Positions 1-12,435 of a DNA stretch of 64,000 nt are shown piece by piece; within the stretch, counting starts at the first letter, position 1; each line of letters opens with the position of its first letter. The stretch covers positions 124,001 through 188,000 of the forward strand of contig CAMPDV010000268.1 in the NCBI GenBank assembly GCA_946699065.1, in the 5' to 3' direction. The position numbers and the translations under genes were made by a program. A model generated the notes under the pieces. The model had not been told where the DNA came from, made no database searches, and was given only the letters and a program-made list of their open reading frames with translations. The DNA is from Loxodes magnus (taxonomy: Eukaryota; Ciliophora; Karyorelictea; Loxodida; Loxodidae).

Positions 1-1188
1 CTGGTTTAGATAAATATTTGGAATATACTGATGAAAATTGCTATAACATGTAGCATAATTGGCATCTTTATCTAAGCTTTGCAAATATAGAGTAACGTAA
101 TTGAACTGGAATTGCTTAAACATATAACTAATGTGAGTTTTATCATTTTGACTGAAGAAACAAAGAAATGTTCAAACACGTGCTTTGAATTTTGACAGTT
201 AAATATGGGTGCAATTTCAGAAACGAACTTTATGAAATTACTAAGTTCTGAGTTTAGAATAAATTTAATTTTGAGTAATAATAATAATAGTAAACTAAAA
301 GTAATTAAAGTTTAGCATTCCCTGGATTTTCAACCAGGTTTTTGCTACCATTTTTTTAGCGTGGATGGATACCACGCCATTTTTTTATGTGGATGGAACC
401 ACAGAGGATCTTCCGTCTTTTATGTGAATAGTTTTCTCTTGTAAATCCCTGTTTAGGTTATTCAGAGTCTGCTGAGTATGCTTAACGTTCTTTATTGTTC
501 TTTTATCTAAATTTATCTTCACTAATCGCAATTTTGTAATAAGTGTCACTTTGATTTGCAATAATAGCATTGTTTGCCTTGTTTTTTCTTGAATCTCTTC
601 AGAAATACTTTTTTTTCAAGTTAATCGATTCTTTTGATTAAATCTATATTAATCTTTTAGTCATTCTATTTTTCTTAAACGTTTGCTTATGTAGAAACAT
701 TTTCGATAATCATATTTTGTTCTTGCTTAAAATTCGATTGAGATTATTCATATAGTTACTATTCCGTGACTAGATTATTCTAAATCAATTATCGTCTAAT
801 TATTAGAAGCTCGTTATTTTAATCTTCGATAGTATTCATTAGTTCTCTTATTTTTTCCCCTTGGTTGTAAATTGTTTCCTAATAATTTTGTATTATTGTT
901 TTCATTTGTCAAGCTATATTTATATTTCGGATTATTTTTATACCTTTACTGGATTCGATTCTATTGTTCCGATTATGATTTTTCCTTCAGAGGAGGAACT
1001 TGATTTATCTTCTTCTTGTTGTTGTCTCTGCATTTGTTTTGCAGCTTTCCTTTTTGCGTTCTTAATTTGGTTTTTGGAAAGGCGAATAGATTATTCCATT
1101 TTTTTTTAATTTTGAGTAATATGAAATAAAATATGATGAAGCAAAATACTGAGACGATATTTATAATTATATAAAAAAGATTAAATGA
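1..1188 (+). pseudogene. 3' end of glycosyltransferase-like gene, split by retroposon A
   Basis: Frame 3 of the first 279 bases, resumed at base 1121, encodes the C-terminal region of the same protein as the intact minus-strand gene at 34362-36095. Shared blocks are CYNMQ, TYNQCEFYHFD, ILTVKYGCNF and, after the insertion, YWDDIYNY. Reading needs TAA/TAG as Gln and TGA as Trp. At bases 60-62 this copy has TGG where the other copy has TGA. Four more TGA codons (before TG, after FD, before IL, after KF) are TGA in both copies. The frame is identical on both sides of the insert once one copy of the target duplication is removed, so the gene was whole before element A landed. A TGA at 1186-1188 is a candidate stop. 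The 5' part lies outside the window. Enzymatic role is inferred only from the intact paralogue. Confidence 0.75.
280..1106 (-). mobile_element. gag-only retroposon, copy A
   Basis: Insertion of about 0.83 kb flanked by the direct repeat TAATTTTGAGTAAT at 266-279 and 1107-1120 (up to 16 bp if shared T's count). On the minus strand it begins with an oligo-A run directly before ATG (1099-1097), encodes a Ser/Gln/Lys-rich start, then in another frame a long Gln/Asn/Glu-rich coiled coil, then a CCHC zinc knuckle at 569-528 (CYYC, three residues, a TGA codon, His, LLQN, Cys). One frame change separates start and coiled coil, so this copy is probably dead. The 3' end holds a perfect hairpin (arms GCGTGG and CCACGC, 359-377) and an ATT-repeat tail next to the target duplication. 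No reverse transcriptase or endonuclease is present, so movement must have been in trans. Confidence 0.8.
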
Positions 1189-2218
1189 ATAAGAATAAAA
1201 TATAGGAAAACTTTTAAAGGAAAATAGTAAAATTCTCTAATTTTAAGAATAAACTATAATATTATTTAAATTAATATATTTTATAATAAATATCTATAAG
1301 TCTTAATTCTCAGTAATTAAAGTTTAAATATTTAGGATTTTTATTAATTAAATTATTTCTAAATAAATATTAATTAAATATATTCTAAATAAAATAACTT
1401 TTTTATATTATAATGCTTCAATAAACTATATTTAGAAAAACTTATTTAAATGTCTTTAAAATAATATATTCTTTAATATAGTATGCTAAGTAATCTTTTA
1501 ATAATAAGGAATCAAACTTTATATTTTTAAATTCTATAAAATAAAGGCTGAATAAACTAGAAAAATAAAGTTATAATTTAATTAAAAAAATTAAAAATAT
1601 TTGAAGAAATAAAATAGTTTAGTTTTATATAAACTAATAATGATTAATTTTGTACAAATAATTTGTATAATATAGTTCATATTTAATTAATATCCAAAAA
1701 TTATAATTAAAAATTGCTTTGATAACTAATAAAATTAAAACTAATTATTTAAATATTTTCTTTAGAGATTTTTTCTCCTTAAAATAGTAAAAAGTAATTA
1801 ATTTACTTTAGTTTAATTTATGCAAAGAAACTTAAATTTATAAAAATAAAAAAATAATATACTTAAAACAAAATCTATTTATTTAAAAATATACGATAAA
1901 GCTATTAAATTGTATTGATATAGGTTTATTAATTAATAAGTTATCTAAATATTTAATTAGTATTATATTCTAAAGTATTTTTAACAATAATATTAAAATT
2001 AAAATATTCTTATTTAATTTAAGAGACTCAATAAGAATTGATTTAAATTAAAAATTAATGATTAGTATAGAAATGTTTATTATTTTATATTAAGAAACTT
2101 TTAATTAGTAAATATTTAACTCTAGTATTAAAGTTAATAAATGTATATCTTAAATAAGAAGTATAAACTAAATTTAGGATATAAACTTAAATAAATATAT
2201 TCTAATAAAGGTATAATA
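1189..2218. other. A/T-rich intergenic DNA, nothing recognised
   Basis: Almost pure A/T with no motif, repeat boundary or protein-like segment I can support. Confidence 0.5.
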
Positions 2219-3664
2219 ATACATAACCATAGTTATTTTATTTGTCTATTTAACTTAGTTAAATTATTAATTTCAATAATCAAATAAATACAAGTTAGTT
2301 ATTATAAAGAAATAATTAAATCCATATTAAAACAAAATTAATTTGTATATAAGTTTTACTAAAATTAATATAATTAAATATTATAATAACTAGAATTAAT
2401 AAATACTAATTTATTTAAAATATAAGCAGACTATAAAGTTAAAAACTATATATAAAATGCAGCTTTAAAATTATTATTATTTTAAATATTTAATTATCTA
2501 AACCAGATAATTTAATTGTATAAGTAAATAGCAACTATTATCTCTAATGATAAATCCTTATGTTTAACTTTAAAGTTATAAATCTAAAATATTTCATAGT
2601 AAATAAAATAAATGCTATTAAATTATTATTAACATCAAAATCCCTAAAATATTAAGAAAGATAAAATTATCTATAATTAATAAGTATAAATGAAGAGTCT
2701 AGTATTTAACGATTCCTCTCTATTAATAATATTAATATTAAAAATTAAATATTTATAATTTATAGCAATCTTAGCAAAGAATTATTAAGCTAGAATTATT
2801 TTTTCAAAATGAAAAATGAAAAAACTAAGTAACTGAGAGATTTATTTAGACTTAAAAATCCTTTTTATTATATTACAATTTTTATTTTAAAATATAATTT
2901 AAACTAAGAAAATTGCATTATTTTTTCTATAATAAAATTTTATAATAAAAATCTACGGTAAAAACTAAAAATGCATAAGATAAATAATTTTAATTTTCAA
3001 TAGAAATGATTTATGTTAATTATTTAAAATTTTATCTATAAATAAGTTAAATCAATATAATTTTAACAAATGTTTAAAGTATATTTAATTTTTGTCTTAA
3101 GGCTTTATCTTAATTTTTATTTTTTATTTAGTATTTCTTTGGTATTTATTATTTTTGCTATTTTAATATTATCAGTCCTAATTTTAAATGAAATGCTATT
3201 ATTTTTTAAATTAAATATAGTTTTTTCTTTTAAAAAAATATTATAAAATTTGGTTATTTTACTTAAAATAGATTTGAAATAATAACCTCTTAGTTGCAGT
3301 ATTTTAAAAAGTTACATTATTTAAAATTTTTAATAATCAGATCTTAGAACTTGATTTTAAGGTATTTTTTAATTATCTATTTTTTAAAGCTTAATTAAAT
3401 AATTTTATAATATATTAATTAAATAAAATGTAAATAGATCTTATATGCAAATCCTGTTCTGATCTGATTATTTAGATTTTAAAATTCCTTTAGTATTATA
3501 ATGTGGTCATACTGCTTGTCACTTATGTTTAATTGATGAATTCAGATAATTCAAGATTAATAAATACAAAAAATGCCAAAGCATATAGTAAATAAGTCCT
3601 TTAAAGCTGTAAAAGAATTTTTTTATGGTAAATGAAATCCTAAAGCAATTAAATATTAGGCAGA

Positions 3665-4640
3665 AGAAAAAAAATGGTTGAAGGTTCCAAGTCAGGCTTC
3701 TATACCACCTCTTCCTAAGCCAAAAAGGAAGGGAGGAAGCAAGAAACCAAGTCTTAATAATCTTAACAATCTTCTCTATCACAACCTTAACCAACACTGA
3801 ACTAACAACTTGGAATCTAACAAAATGAAGGAAAGCCAACCTTGAAGAATATAAACACGGAAACTCCAACCTCAAGCGAGAAACCGAGGAAACAGATGAA
3901 GTCTGTTCTCCATCAGTAGGTATCAGAGTTCAACCCTTCTGGCCAGATGAGCATGGAGTAGCTCATCAAAATGGTACTGAACCTCCAGGAAGAGGTCAAG
4001 AGATTGAAGAAGGACAATGATATGCTGATGGCAAAGCTAGACCTAGCAGAAGGAATTGAGTCAAGACTTATGTCCTTGGAAAGAGATCTTAACGCCTTTT
4101 GGAATATCTCACAAAGTCAGACTAACGAATCCTAAAATTAGCTTTAGAAACAGACCGAACTGGATAACAGACTCGGAAAAGTAGAAGAGAAATTGTAAAC
4201 TTTTAAGAAAGAGTAAAGCGAAACTGGAGCTATACAAATGGAAATCGAAGCCTAGAAAGAGCAAATAAATCTAGGAAAATAATTAAAAATAAAAAAAAAA
4301 TGTTTCTACCGTGGAAGCGTATGACATTTTTATCGGAAGTGTTAGAAATTCTAATAGAAATAAAGAAACTATTGGATAAAAGAACAACAAAAGAAGAAAA
4401 AAGAAGAAGCAAGAATGAAAAAAATGTATTGAAACCCAGATGGTTCAATATACAAGATTAAGATGGAATCAAGGCAAGTTAAAGGAGGGAAAAACTGGAA
4501 AAATCTGAGTTCCCAATCTCGCTAAAATTGGGCGACCCGAACTTTTATATTTAACAGCAGGGAGTATGAACTGCTGTCTTCCTGACGGGGTTGGAAATCC
4601 CTAAAACGGAAAACTTAAAATTAATATTATTATTATTATA
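3665..4640 (+). mobile_element. gag-only retroposon, copy B (best preserved)
   Basis: A 976-bp insertion flanked by perfect 14-bp target duplications AAATATTAGGCAGA at 3651-3664 and 4641-4654. The duplicated locus at about 28703-28716 keeps the empty site with one base different, so both ends are known exactly. The element begins with nine purine bases before ATG 3674, carries one gag-like frame, a 3' hairpin (arms CAGCAG and CTGCTG near 4553-4575) and ends in an ATT/TAT simple repeat. The start so close to ATG and the simple-repeat tail fit target-primed reverse transcription of an mRNA-like RNA. It encodes no enzyme. Confidence 0.9.
3674..4585 (+). CDS. gag-like protein, coiled coil plus CCHC zinc knuckle
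   Basis: One continuous frame with TAA/TAG as Gln and TGA as Trp. Residues 1-80 are basic and Gln-rich (starts MVEGSKSGFY). About 85-205 is a coiled coil with LQEEVKRLKKDN and ESRL...ERDLNAFWNIS. A zinc knuckle sits at residues 210-223, encoded by 4301-4342. The second Cys is Arg here (TGT to CGT), and a TGA codon precedes the His. A Lys-rich stretch and a GKNWKNL motif follow. Trp143 (4100-4102) is TGG here and TGA in copy E; the NYW Trp (4373-4375) is TGG here and TGA in copy F. Such proteins bind nucleic acid in LINE ORF1 and retrovirus-like gag; that role is inferred. The stop is unsure: TGA at 4430 or 4583 are candidates. Confidence 0.75.
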
Positions 4641-5046
4641 AAATATTAGGCAGATTAATAGAAAATTAGAAGAGCTAATTTAAAATAGAAAGTCTATATA
4701 AGAAATAATGAAATAGATATTATTAAACTAAACTTCTATCTTATATGATATCTTGCAGCTTTTAAATTAACTACTTTTCCAGAAAGTAAATAAGTAAACG
4801 AAAAACTTTATCAATTACTATTAAATTTGGACCAAAAGATAGATACAGTTAAGATTCTCTCTCAAGATAATCCCAACATTAAAATTTAAACTCAAGATCT
4901 AAAAGTAACTGTTGATCTTAATTAATTTTAAAGCATTAAAAATCTTGGAATTTTAGAAATTTAATATTTACAATAAAAAAGACTAAAATTTCAAAGTTTT
5001 GTGTAACTTTTATCCTAACTTAAAAGAAATTAAGTTGATTAAGTTG

Positions 5047-5604
5047 AAACATTAGAATAAATAAAAGTTAAGTGACTCATTCATAAATATAGTAATGAAT
5101 TTTAGTTAAATTCTATAATTATTTTTTTCTAAATATATACTCTTTGATCTCTTTTTTTCTGATTAAAGCATTAATAGGGAATATAAGCTCAGAACAAATA
5201 AACCATTGAAATTTAACATCAGTTTCTTAAAGTTTTAGTTATTTTAAAATTATAAATCTTAATATTAGTTTTTTAATTTGTCATAAACGACTTCAATTAC
5301 ATCCTGCCTATAAAAGTTAAAAAATAGACATGTTAATAGAGCTATTTTTAAAATGAAAGATAAAATTGACAATAATTAAATAACTCAAGATAAGTATAAT
5401 TAAGTAATTTTCGCTCTTATAAGAATAGAACTTAAATCGTTAAGTAATACGTTTCTTAAAATAATAAACTTTATTTTAATTTTCTTTATTCAATTATATA
5501 AATTTTAGTGAATTAAGTTTCGAAGCATTTGAAATAAAAAATTGTATTATTTTATTTGAATTGAATATGAAATAAATGCTATAAGCAAAAATAAAAAAAT
5601 AATT
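5047..5604. other. intergenic, 3' flank of the Myb-like gene
   Basis: Between the end of duplication copy 1 and the 3' end of the minus-strand Myb-like gene. The part near 5541-5604 still resembles the 3' flank of the paralogue at 50635-50700. No gene seen. Confidence 0.4.
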
Positions 5605-7149
5605 TCACTTAGTACTTTAGTAGTTATTGCTAAATGCTAATTCACTTTCAGCTAAATAAGTCTTATCACAGCCTTTTATCTCATTAATACCTTTATCCTA
5701 TCGAGAAGGTTAGAGTTTCTCGTTTAACAACAAATAAGGAATTCAGTGATCTTGAACTATTCTTTCTTAAAATTCTTGCTCTTTTAAGCAAATTTGTTAA
5801 TTCACCAAAGTTTTTACCTTCTCTTTTTCTTTTAATATTAACTCTTCTGCGGCTAACTATTAATAATTTTCATAATCTTAATATTTAAATGGAAATTATA
5901 AAATTTGGGAGAATTAATCTTCTTTTATTTATTTTTCTTCTAAATATAAGATTTTATTTGTTTCTCTATTGCTTTCTTTAAAGAAAATTTCACTATTCGG
6001 TATTTATGAATATTAGGACTTTTGTTTTTCTTAAAGTTTCTAGTTTTTTATTTTAACTTTATCTTTCGTTTTAGTTTTCGAAATGCTATTTAAAATAGTT
6101 ATTTTTGATTCTTTTTTAAAGTTTCTTTTTTTATTTTTATTTTTTTCATGTATACTGCTTTATTCATTTTAAATTCCCAAAGCTTACTATTCATTTCGAA
6201 CTTAAGAATGACCACTTAAATCTTGAAGTGATGATAAGCTTTTATCTTCTCTTTGTATTTTTTGTTTCTTGATTCTTTCCGTATCTTCTTTACTCTCAAT
6301 ATCTTTTTAAATTTTTAAAGTTTTTTATTAATTAAGATTGAGTTTTTAAAGACAAGCCATTAAATTTACTCGATTTATATCTATTCCATTTTTTTTTAGT
6401 TAATTCAGCAAGCTCTTTCCTCTATTCCTTGTTTTATGTTCATTTCTTCCTTTCAGAGATTTCGAAATAAGAGTCCACTTCGATCCTACATTTAAATATT
6501 ATTACATCAAGATAATATCTTCTTCTAAACTCCAAGGTCCTTTATTGATAAGAGGGTTTAAGTGATTATTTCACCTTTCCTTTACTTGTTTACTCTTTCT
6601 TATCCGCTTCATGTTGTGAATTTTTTTATTTAGAATTTAGCTTATATCATACCAAGATTTTTTCTAGCTATCTAGCATAATCTTCTTCGTAATTTCATCT
6701 TCCTCATTTAACCATTTGATTTGATGTGTGAAACGATTTTCATTGTTATATTGGCTTTGATTTCTTTAAGCTTTGATAAAAATTTAATTTTATAAATTTT
6801 ATTAAATTTTATTAGATTCTTTAATTTAGTCTATTTAAAGTAATTACGGGTGAATTTTATTTCAGTCGATTATATGAACTTAGCCATTATCAAATTTAAT
6901 ATTTTTCAAGAGGATCAAGGCAGATTCATCTATAACTCTAATTTGTTCAGTATTGTTTGTAATATCTTCACAAATATCCTGTTTTCGATAATCGTATAAA
7001 TCTGTATTATAGTCATCAAACTATAAATCTTAAAAATCAAGTTAGTTTGACAGCTAGAAATTGTCCTCATTAAGCTATGATGAAATGATATCCTAGGATA
7101 GATGGTTCTCAAGTTAATAGTTAGCTTAACTATCTATTATTTCTTCCAT
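5605..7149 (-). CDS. R2R3 Myb-like DNA-binding protein, copy M1
   Basis: A single frame of 514 codons from ATG 7149 to TGA 5607-5605, using TAA/TAG as Gln and TGA as Trp. Residues 1-140 are acidic and Gln/Asp-rich. Two Myb repeats follow: first IKWLNEEDE...SWYDISQIL...QVKERWNNHLNP, second KGPWSLEEDIILMQ...SKWTLISKSLKGRNEH. The remainder is Lys/Gln-rich. The Trp of ERWNNHL is TGA in all four copies in the window, exactly where Myb repeats have an invariant Trp. It aligns over its full length with M3 (49102-50634), including the C terminus, so selection has kept it. It probably binds DNA in the nucleus as a transcription regulator. No transposase domain is visible, so I take it for a multicopy host gene. 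Confidence 0.85.
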
Positions 7150-8838
7150 TTTTATTATAAAATATTTTCTAAATTTTAGCTTTTATTTTAAACAGTGTGT
7201 TTGCTTATGATTAATTAAAGCATCAAATAATTTATTCAACTTTTTTCTATTTTTTGATTTTAAAAACTATGAATCAAAGCAAAATTTAAGCTTATTATAT
7301 TTCTAATTTTGCTAAAACTTCTTCTAACAAAGATTTTTAAAATTCTCATGGTTTAGATATTTTATAATAAACTATAAGGAAAATTTAAAATAATTATTAT
7401 TTCATGCCTAAGGAAAAAATAACTCTAAGTATGACAATAATACATGTCATATTTACTTAAGATTAAAGAGAAAAAGTGTTTCATAACTATAATTGTAGAT
7501 ATAATTTATTTTAGTATTTTTGAAAGTTATACATATATAAGTCTATTAATATTTATAAATTGAGAACAAGTATAACAAAAATTATTTAAATTAAGAGTTA
7601 TAGAACAATGAGATTTTCACCAAGAAATATTGATAATTTAATTACTTAAAGACTTAATTATTTATTGTTTAGTCTATTATAAGAAAATAAATGCAAATAG
7701 CTTTTATAAATTGCTTTGCTTTATTATATCAATCCATACTTTATAGCTAAGCAGCTAGATAAAATAATATATTAAAAGATCCAAGGAGTGTGTAAATATG
7801 ATGCTAAAAAATTAGAAGCATCTAATTTATGCTACTTAGAATAACCAAGAGTATATACTTTGATTTGCTTAATTATTAGAAACAAAAACGTATATCTCTT
7901 GCCTTCTTCATTTAAAATTATTAAGTCACACAATTTTAAGCTATATTCGAAATGAAAAAGTCCTTTATAAAGTTAACCTTAAAACTTTTACTTCAATTTT
8001 ATCGCTAAATTAAGAAATTCCCTATGCTTGGTAATTTTCTCTATAATATAATTTTTTATAATGTAAGTTAAGTATATTAGTAAAATATAGTGATTATAAC
8101 ACTTTTGAGAACATTTTTAAAATCAAAGTTTTTCTCAAGCATAAGTAAAGAAATAAAATATTATCAAGCGTATAATAGCTTTAAGTTATAAAATATTATT
8201 TCTATAATCTTGCTAAAATAACTTTATAGAATGGTTATTAATATTTTACTGTAATATCTTATAATTTAATAAAATTTACTTAGTTAAATCATTTTAAAGC
8301 GCATCTAAAAAAACAGTAGAAATAAGTTTCGAATTCCCATACTTTGTATTATCAGCACAGTACTTAAGAGAGTTAAGGCCCACTTGTTTTATTTTAATTA
8401 TTATAGTCATAAAATGATAAATTACTAGTCACTAATTTTTAACCCTTTTAATTTCACTATTTATTAGCTTTTTAATTTAATTTTATTAGATAGCTTTTGT
8501 TTCTAAAATAAACTAAAGCCTTTAATTTCTCTATTTCAAAATAGGTATTATTACAATTTTCAAAATTATTATAAGTTGTTCCAACTTAAATAAAGATGTT
8601 CCTAAGTCGAAAATTAAATAAAGCAAGTTTAAATTTAAATTTTATAACTAAATTAAAAGCTATAGCAATAATTGTCAAATTTATCTTTCTTCTAATTTTA
8701 TTTAGATATAATTAAATAAATAAACTTATTACATTTAGTCAAATAAGATATAATTTAAAAATCAAATCTCTTTTGTAAAATTTTATAAAATAAAAAAAAG
8801 AGAAAAATAGTGAATATTAGAATTCATTTTTATAGAAG
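7150..8838. other. intergenic, nothing recognised
   Basis: A/T-rich DNA upstream of M1. Its promoter should lie at the left end, but I recognise no defined element, repeat or protein-like segment. Confidence 0.4.
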
Positions 8839-9170
8839 ATGGCTCCAAAGAAGCAAACTTTTCAAATCAAATGAACAATCAATAATAAGATCAACTCATT
8901 GAAATTTACTTTTTGATAGCTGATAATAAAAATTTTAAGATTCAGTTTAAGACTTAACCTAAAGAGTTAGTTCATTAGCTAGTACTATCATCCAACTTTA
9001 AAACGAAAGCACTTGGCTAAAAACGGAAATCTCTCTCAAACCTTCAATGCTCTAACTTAACCAAGAAACGGAAAAAACGGAGCATAAAATAATACAAATT
9101 GAAAAAATCAGTCATAGCAATCAACTCATTTCGAATCCTCAATATGATCCTTTGAGTAAGTTATTTAAAA
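8839..9170 (+). mobile_element. gag-only retroposon, 3'-truncated copy C (MAPKK subfamily)
   Basis: Starts ATGGCTCCAAAGAAG (MAPKKQ), the same start as copies D and J. After a frame change it continues QDQLIEIYFLIADNK, matching QNSLIEIYSQELK in copy D, and ends near NPQYDPL, matching PHNDPM in D. The zinc knuckle and 3' end are missing. Several frame changes show a dead copy. I saw no target duplication. Confidence 0.6.
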
Positions 9171-10984
9171 ATTATTTATTTTAAATATTAGATAAAATTA
9201 AATTAATTTACTATCTATTTTCTTTATAATGTTCGGAATATAAAATTAACTAAGATGAAAAATTTTAATAAATTTAAGTATATTAAAATAATATTGCGGA
9301 GTATAATATTCTCTTTTAGTTTGCTTGCTTTTATAAAACTCAAACACTTTATATATTTATAGTTTTTATTTAGAATTAATTGCAATTGCTTATAGAAATA
9401 GCAAATTAAATGGATCTAAAATTAATTTTTATTTATTTTGGCTTTGCTGATTTATTTTACATTTGAAATATAAATAAGAAATGTTTGCAATATCCATCAC
9501 ATCTATAAATGTGCTTACAAAATTATAAATAGAAATTTAAAAGAGTAAACAATCATTTAACTATTTAATTATAGAATTAACTATATAGTTCATAGTTATT
9601 TTTATTTATCTAAAATTAAGTCCACATTATTACTCTAAATAAATGATTTAAAGCTTTCTTTCTCAATTTTTCTATTTTTTCTATACTCATAAATAAAAAA
9701 AGGCTACAACTAAATAATTTAAGTTTAATGTTTTCATACTAAGATTTTAATTTTAAAGCTTTCTAGTAAATTATAAAACTCACATTAATTTGATTTTAAA
9801 AGTTTAATTTAAACAATTATTATAACTTTACGCCTAATTTATTTTTGTACTAGGATTATAATTTATTTATTATATTTTTATTAATTAAGCTTGTTAATTA
9901 TAGATATAATCAATTATAGCCTTTTATTTTTTATTATTCACTAAGAAATTTTAAATCTTAACTCTAAGGTTTTTAATTATTCTATTTTTTAGAATTTTAC
10001 TTTGATAAATGCTATTAAGATTATTACACTATAGCAATCAAACTAAATTTTTCGCATATTATAAGCATAAAGTACTGAGTGAAATCTTAGAAAAATAAAA
10101 ATAAGAAATTTCCCTAGTGGTTAAATAAAATTTAGTAATGACTTTAAATTTAATAGCAAAGAACTTTATCATTTCTTTATATAAAAATAGTCACTTTAAA
10201 TTTAATTTTCAAACTTTTTAAATCGCATAATAGCCCTAAATCAATAAGTTTATTTATTCCTCTTAGTTGTTTCAAACTCAAAATGTAAGAAGTTCATTAA
10301 TGCTAAATCACAATTAGAGTATAATGGATTCTTTATAATAGTTTTTATGCTATAAGGTTTTTAAATTAATCCCTTTTTATATTTGGCATGATTTCTTTTA
10401 AGAGTTTTAACTAAAATAGGTTCCATCATAAAATTTTATTAATAAATCATTAAATGGAAGCATAAAGAAAGGTAAAGGCATATAGTAAATTAAAGAGATA
10501 AAAAGCATTATATCATAATTAGAAAAATTTAAATTTAAGATATTCTTTTATACTTTATCTTCTAAAGACAAATTAAGTTAAATTTTTTCAAATAGAGAAC
10601 TTATAAAAGATTTGATAAAATTAAATAAGTTCATGTTATTTTCAAAATAAATGTAAAAGAGGCCTTACATCTGCTATCACTAAATATGAGTTTTGCTTAT
10701 TTATCAACTATCAAGTTCTTTATTCATTTCACTTGAAGTGCTTAGAAAATACGAAATACTAAAAGAATTTAAAGCAAATATAATTACATAAATAAAAATA
10801 TAAAGAGATATATTAAACCACTTTTAGTTAAATATTTTTTATATTTCTTTCATATAAATAAATTAAAAAACTTAGTAAGAAAATAAAGAATCATAAAGAT
10901 TGAAAAAGATATTCTAATAAGATAAAATTATCTTAACCATCTTAGAAATAATCAATTAACCATTAATATAGTTCGACAATCGGC
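9171..10984. other. intergenic, nothing recognised
   Basis: Low-complexity A/T with no supported gene. The TGA-poor stretches here carry no information under this code. Confidence 0.4.
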
Positions 10985-11866
10985 TTAAAAATAAAATTTT
11001 ATTTGTTATTATATTCAATTCTTCTCTTAATTTCTCCCACCCTGCATTTAATCTCAAATCTTGCTTCTTTCTCCAGATTTTTCCATTAGTGAGGGTTAAA
11101 ATTCATTAGTTCATTCTTTCAATTCCTAGAAGTTAATATTTTGTCAGATGTTACTTCTTATCCCTTTAATTTTGGATATTTCCATCAAATTTTAGGATTT
11201 TTGCAAATATAGAATCTTTTTTTGGTCTACGAAGTGTTCTTACATGTCTTTCTATTTTCATAGGAGTTCCTTTTGAAATATTTTGCAATTTTCTTCAATT
11301 TATAGGAATCTCGAATTTAATTAAACTCAATTTTTCTCTTCGTGCTCTCTTATTATTCAAATATCATTCTCTAATTATGTTATTCGCTCATAGACTCCGA
11401 TTTTAGCTGTTTACAATACGAACTTCATCATCATCTTCATAATTTATGAGTTCTTTTCTTATTTTGAATATTTCCTTCTCATATGCATTTAAGTCCTCTT
11501 CAAGTTTTTTATTTTTTATGAGTTGATATATTAACTATATCATATAATAAGAATCCATTTCTTTTATTTCAATATTTTCTAAATCAAAAGCATCATGATT
11601 TATAATAAATTATCATATTTTACCTTCTTAATTTATTTTTCATTTCTTAGTTAATACTTTAAGTGATTTTTTTTCAATGGAGGCGTTGAAAATTGAATTA
11701 ACTTTTATGTTCTGAATTTTTTTTATAGTTCATCTTTGCTGGTCAATTGTTAGTTTGAAGAAGGTTGGACCTGTCGAAGTTGAGACGCGGTAAGAGAAAA
11801 TACTTCTGACTTTCTCTCATGCTCTGAGGAGATGGTAAAAAACTTCTCGAAGCTAGCCATTTTGTT
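10985..11866 (-). mobile_element. gag-only retroposon, copy G (degenerate)
   Basis: Close relative of copy H at 30395-31435. It starts ATG 11860 (MASFEKFFTIS) and shares with H the blocks FNASIE, KKLEEDLN and the acidic NYEDDDEV. The zinc knuckle is destroyed: the first Cys has become Phe and the His and last Cys are gone (RFYICKNPK). Beyond it the WKNLEKEAR block resembles the WKNL motif of copy B. The 3' ends of G and H share a GCCGnnnGnCGAAC motif near 10976-10992. Several frame changes. No clear target duplication. Confidence 0.65.
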
Positions 11867-12435
11867 AATTTTTTAGAATCTTAGAATTAAAATTTTTTTA
11901 ATCTAATAAGTTTTCCAAAAAATAATTGTTTTATTGCTAAAAAGGAATAATTCCACATACTTTCTCATTTATAAAAACTTATGTGATAAATTACTATGAT
12001 CGAAATTCGCTTAGTGTGGATTAATGATTGTTTTTACTATTAAATCTATCAAAAATAATAATTATCCATAAATAATCTTCATAAGTGAAATTTCTATTTT
12101 TTAAGAATTCATTTTTAAGGTTATTACATTAAATCTTTAAAAGTTAAAAGAAAATAGCTTAGAGCCAATTTCTTAGTCTAATTTTTATGATAAATGTATA
12201 GAATAAAATATTAAATTTAATTAAAGCAAAGCAATGTTTCATAAAATCTCTAGGTTTACAAAAAAGAAAATTTTAAGAATTGTGTATTTTAAATGTAAAT
12301 TTGAATAAATAAAAGAATAGAATGCTATCTAATTAGCTTTTTTATAATATTTTTAAATAAATATTTAAAAAATTAAGCATTTTAGCCTATATTAAAGGAT
12401 TTAAGTAAGTTTAATAATTAATTATCTTTTCATTA
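11867..12435. other. intergenic, nothing recognised
   Basis: A/T-rich gap between copy G and the purine-rich minus-strand frame of 12436-13380. Confidence 0.4.

Larger units (their letters stand above)
2219..5046 (+). repeat. segmental duplication, copy 1
   Basis: Aligns along its length with 26850-29111 on the same strand. Shared landmarks run from the ATTTGTCTATTTAACTTAG block near 2238 through the RING gene start at 3428 to the GTTGATTAAGTTGA block near 5035. Copy 1 contains retroposon B (3665-4640), which copy 2 lacks. Copy 2 contains a LINE 3' fragment that copy 1 lacks. With both inserts removed the two copies have nearly equal length (about 1.8 kb). The duplication covers a RING/coiled-coil gene start and more than 1 kb upstream, and stops just before the Kelch region found only in copy 2. 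Confidence 0.85.
3428..5046 (+). pseudogene. RING/coiled-coil protein gene, copy 1 (truncated and interrupted)
   Basis: Paralogue of the gene at 28482. After ATG 3428 it encodes the first RING pair as CKSC (copy 2 has YKSC). After a one-base deletion near 3465 comes a canonical CGHTACHLC block, but the last RING pair has lost a cysteine (KYKKC against KCKIC in copy 2). Retroposon B then splits the gene at 3665-4640. Downstream the coiled coil resumes (LEELIQ, ILLNQTSIL) and the frame ends at 5046 without the Kelch domain. A 53-nt GT...AG stretch at 4786-4838 at the same place as in copy 2 could be an intron. RING fingers usually make E3 ubiquitin ligases, but this copy is surely non-functional. 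Confidence 0.7.
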
